This document shows, one piece after another, positions 39,373 to 39,413 of a DNA stretch of 39,413 nt; the first letter of the stretch is position 1; each line of letters begins with the position of its first letter. The position numbers and the translations under genes were made by a program. Location of the stretch: assembly GCA_934615645.1 (NCBI GenBank), contig CAKTTR010000008.1, positions 1-39,413 of the forward strand, given 5' to 3'. A model generated the notes under the pieces. It was given only the letters and a program-made list of their open reading frames with translations, ran no database searches and was not told the origin of the DNA. The stretch is from an uncultured Oscillospiraceae bacterium (GTDB lineage: Bacteria; Bacillota; Clostridia; Oscillospirales; Oscillospiraceae).

Positions 39373-39413
39373 GTGAAAAAGATAGCGGCGACGAGCGCGA
39401 AAGCGTGGTGGCT
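39373..39413 (+). CDS. Possible start of a gene cut by the right edge
   Basis: GTG at 39373 opens a frame (KKIAATSAKAWW) that runs off the window; upstream AGGCAGAA is a weak ribosome-binding site. It may equally be part of a structured 5' leader. Too short to identify. Confidence 0.25.
   Translation, partial: MKKIAATSAKAWW

Overview
The window looks like chromosome of a GC-rich, endospore-forming member of the Clostridia, most like Oscillospiraceae/Ruminococcaceae gut bacteria (inferred from gene content and protein style; no 16S or ribosomal protein gene is present). The pointers are a spoVB-type flippase, a gerA-type germinant receptor operon, a HrcA/CIRCE-controlled groESL, a long RelA/SpoT, recJ-relA-dtd-hemZ synteny, rqcP (yabO) with mazG and spoVB, and a FeoA/FeoB/Cys-rich feo operon. 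No tRNA, rRNA, CRISPR, insertion sequence or phage gene was seen.

Layout. (1) 1-2753, plus strand: a corrinoid-type cassette with an ECF transporter S component cut by the left edge, a double-length CobU-like protein and a TIM-barrel isomerase-like protein, closed by a bidirectional terminator at 2768-2804. (2) 2817-8617, minus strand: one tightly packed operon for molybdate import and molybdenum cofactor synthesis, modA-modB-modC-moaA-moaC-(molybdopterin-binding protein)-moaB, from a good sigma-A promoter at 8589-8617. (3) 8681-19960, minus strand: a long housekeeping run, recJ-relA-dtd-MBL-hemZ-amidohydrolase-spoVB-mazG-hup-rqcP, with a strong promoter before recJ and a hairpin after rqcP. 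(4) 19960-21284, plus strand: two small membrane proteins of unknown role, each with its own promoter and terminator. (5) mtaB (minus), divergent from feoA-feoB-Cys-rich peptide (plus); the mtaB promoter carries a perfect palindrome. (6) groES-groL (minus) under a perfect CIRCE operator, then a lipid kinase and a THUMP RNA methyltransferase (minus). (7) 29740-30266: a gene-free stretch packed with hairpins between two 21-bp direct repeats, then a triple 10-bp repeat and a consensus promoter for an NfeD-SPFH pair (plus). (8) 31776-36356, minus: mnmE-cysteine desulfurase-ferredoxin-like aldo/keto reductase-MBL hydrolase. (9) 36367-39306, plus: germinant receptor operon gerA-gerC-like-gerB with a possible sigma-G promoter, and a perfect sigma-A promoter overlapping its last stop codon and reading out of the window.

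Most of the window is ordinary core genome. The points most worth a second look are the hairpin-rich element at 29816-30092; the single-domain, non-lipoprotein GerC-like subunit; an amidohydrolase and a MazG domain that have lost active-site residues; the tandem CobU with a broken second P-loop; the palindrome inside the mtaB promoter; and a cofactor operon that lacks moaD and moaE. No clearly new multi-gene system was found.
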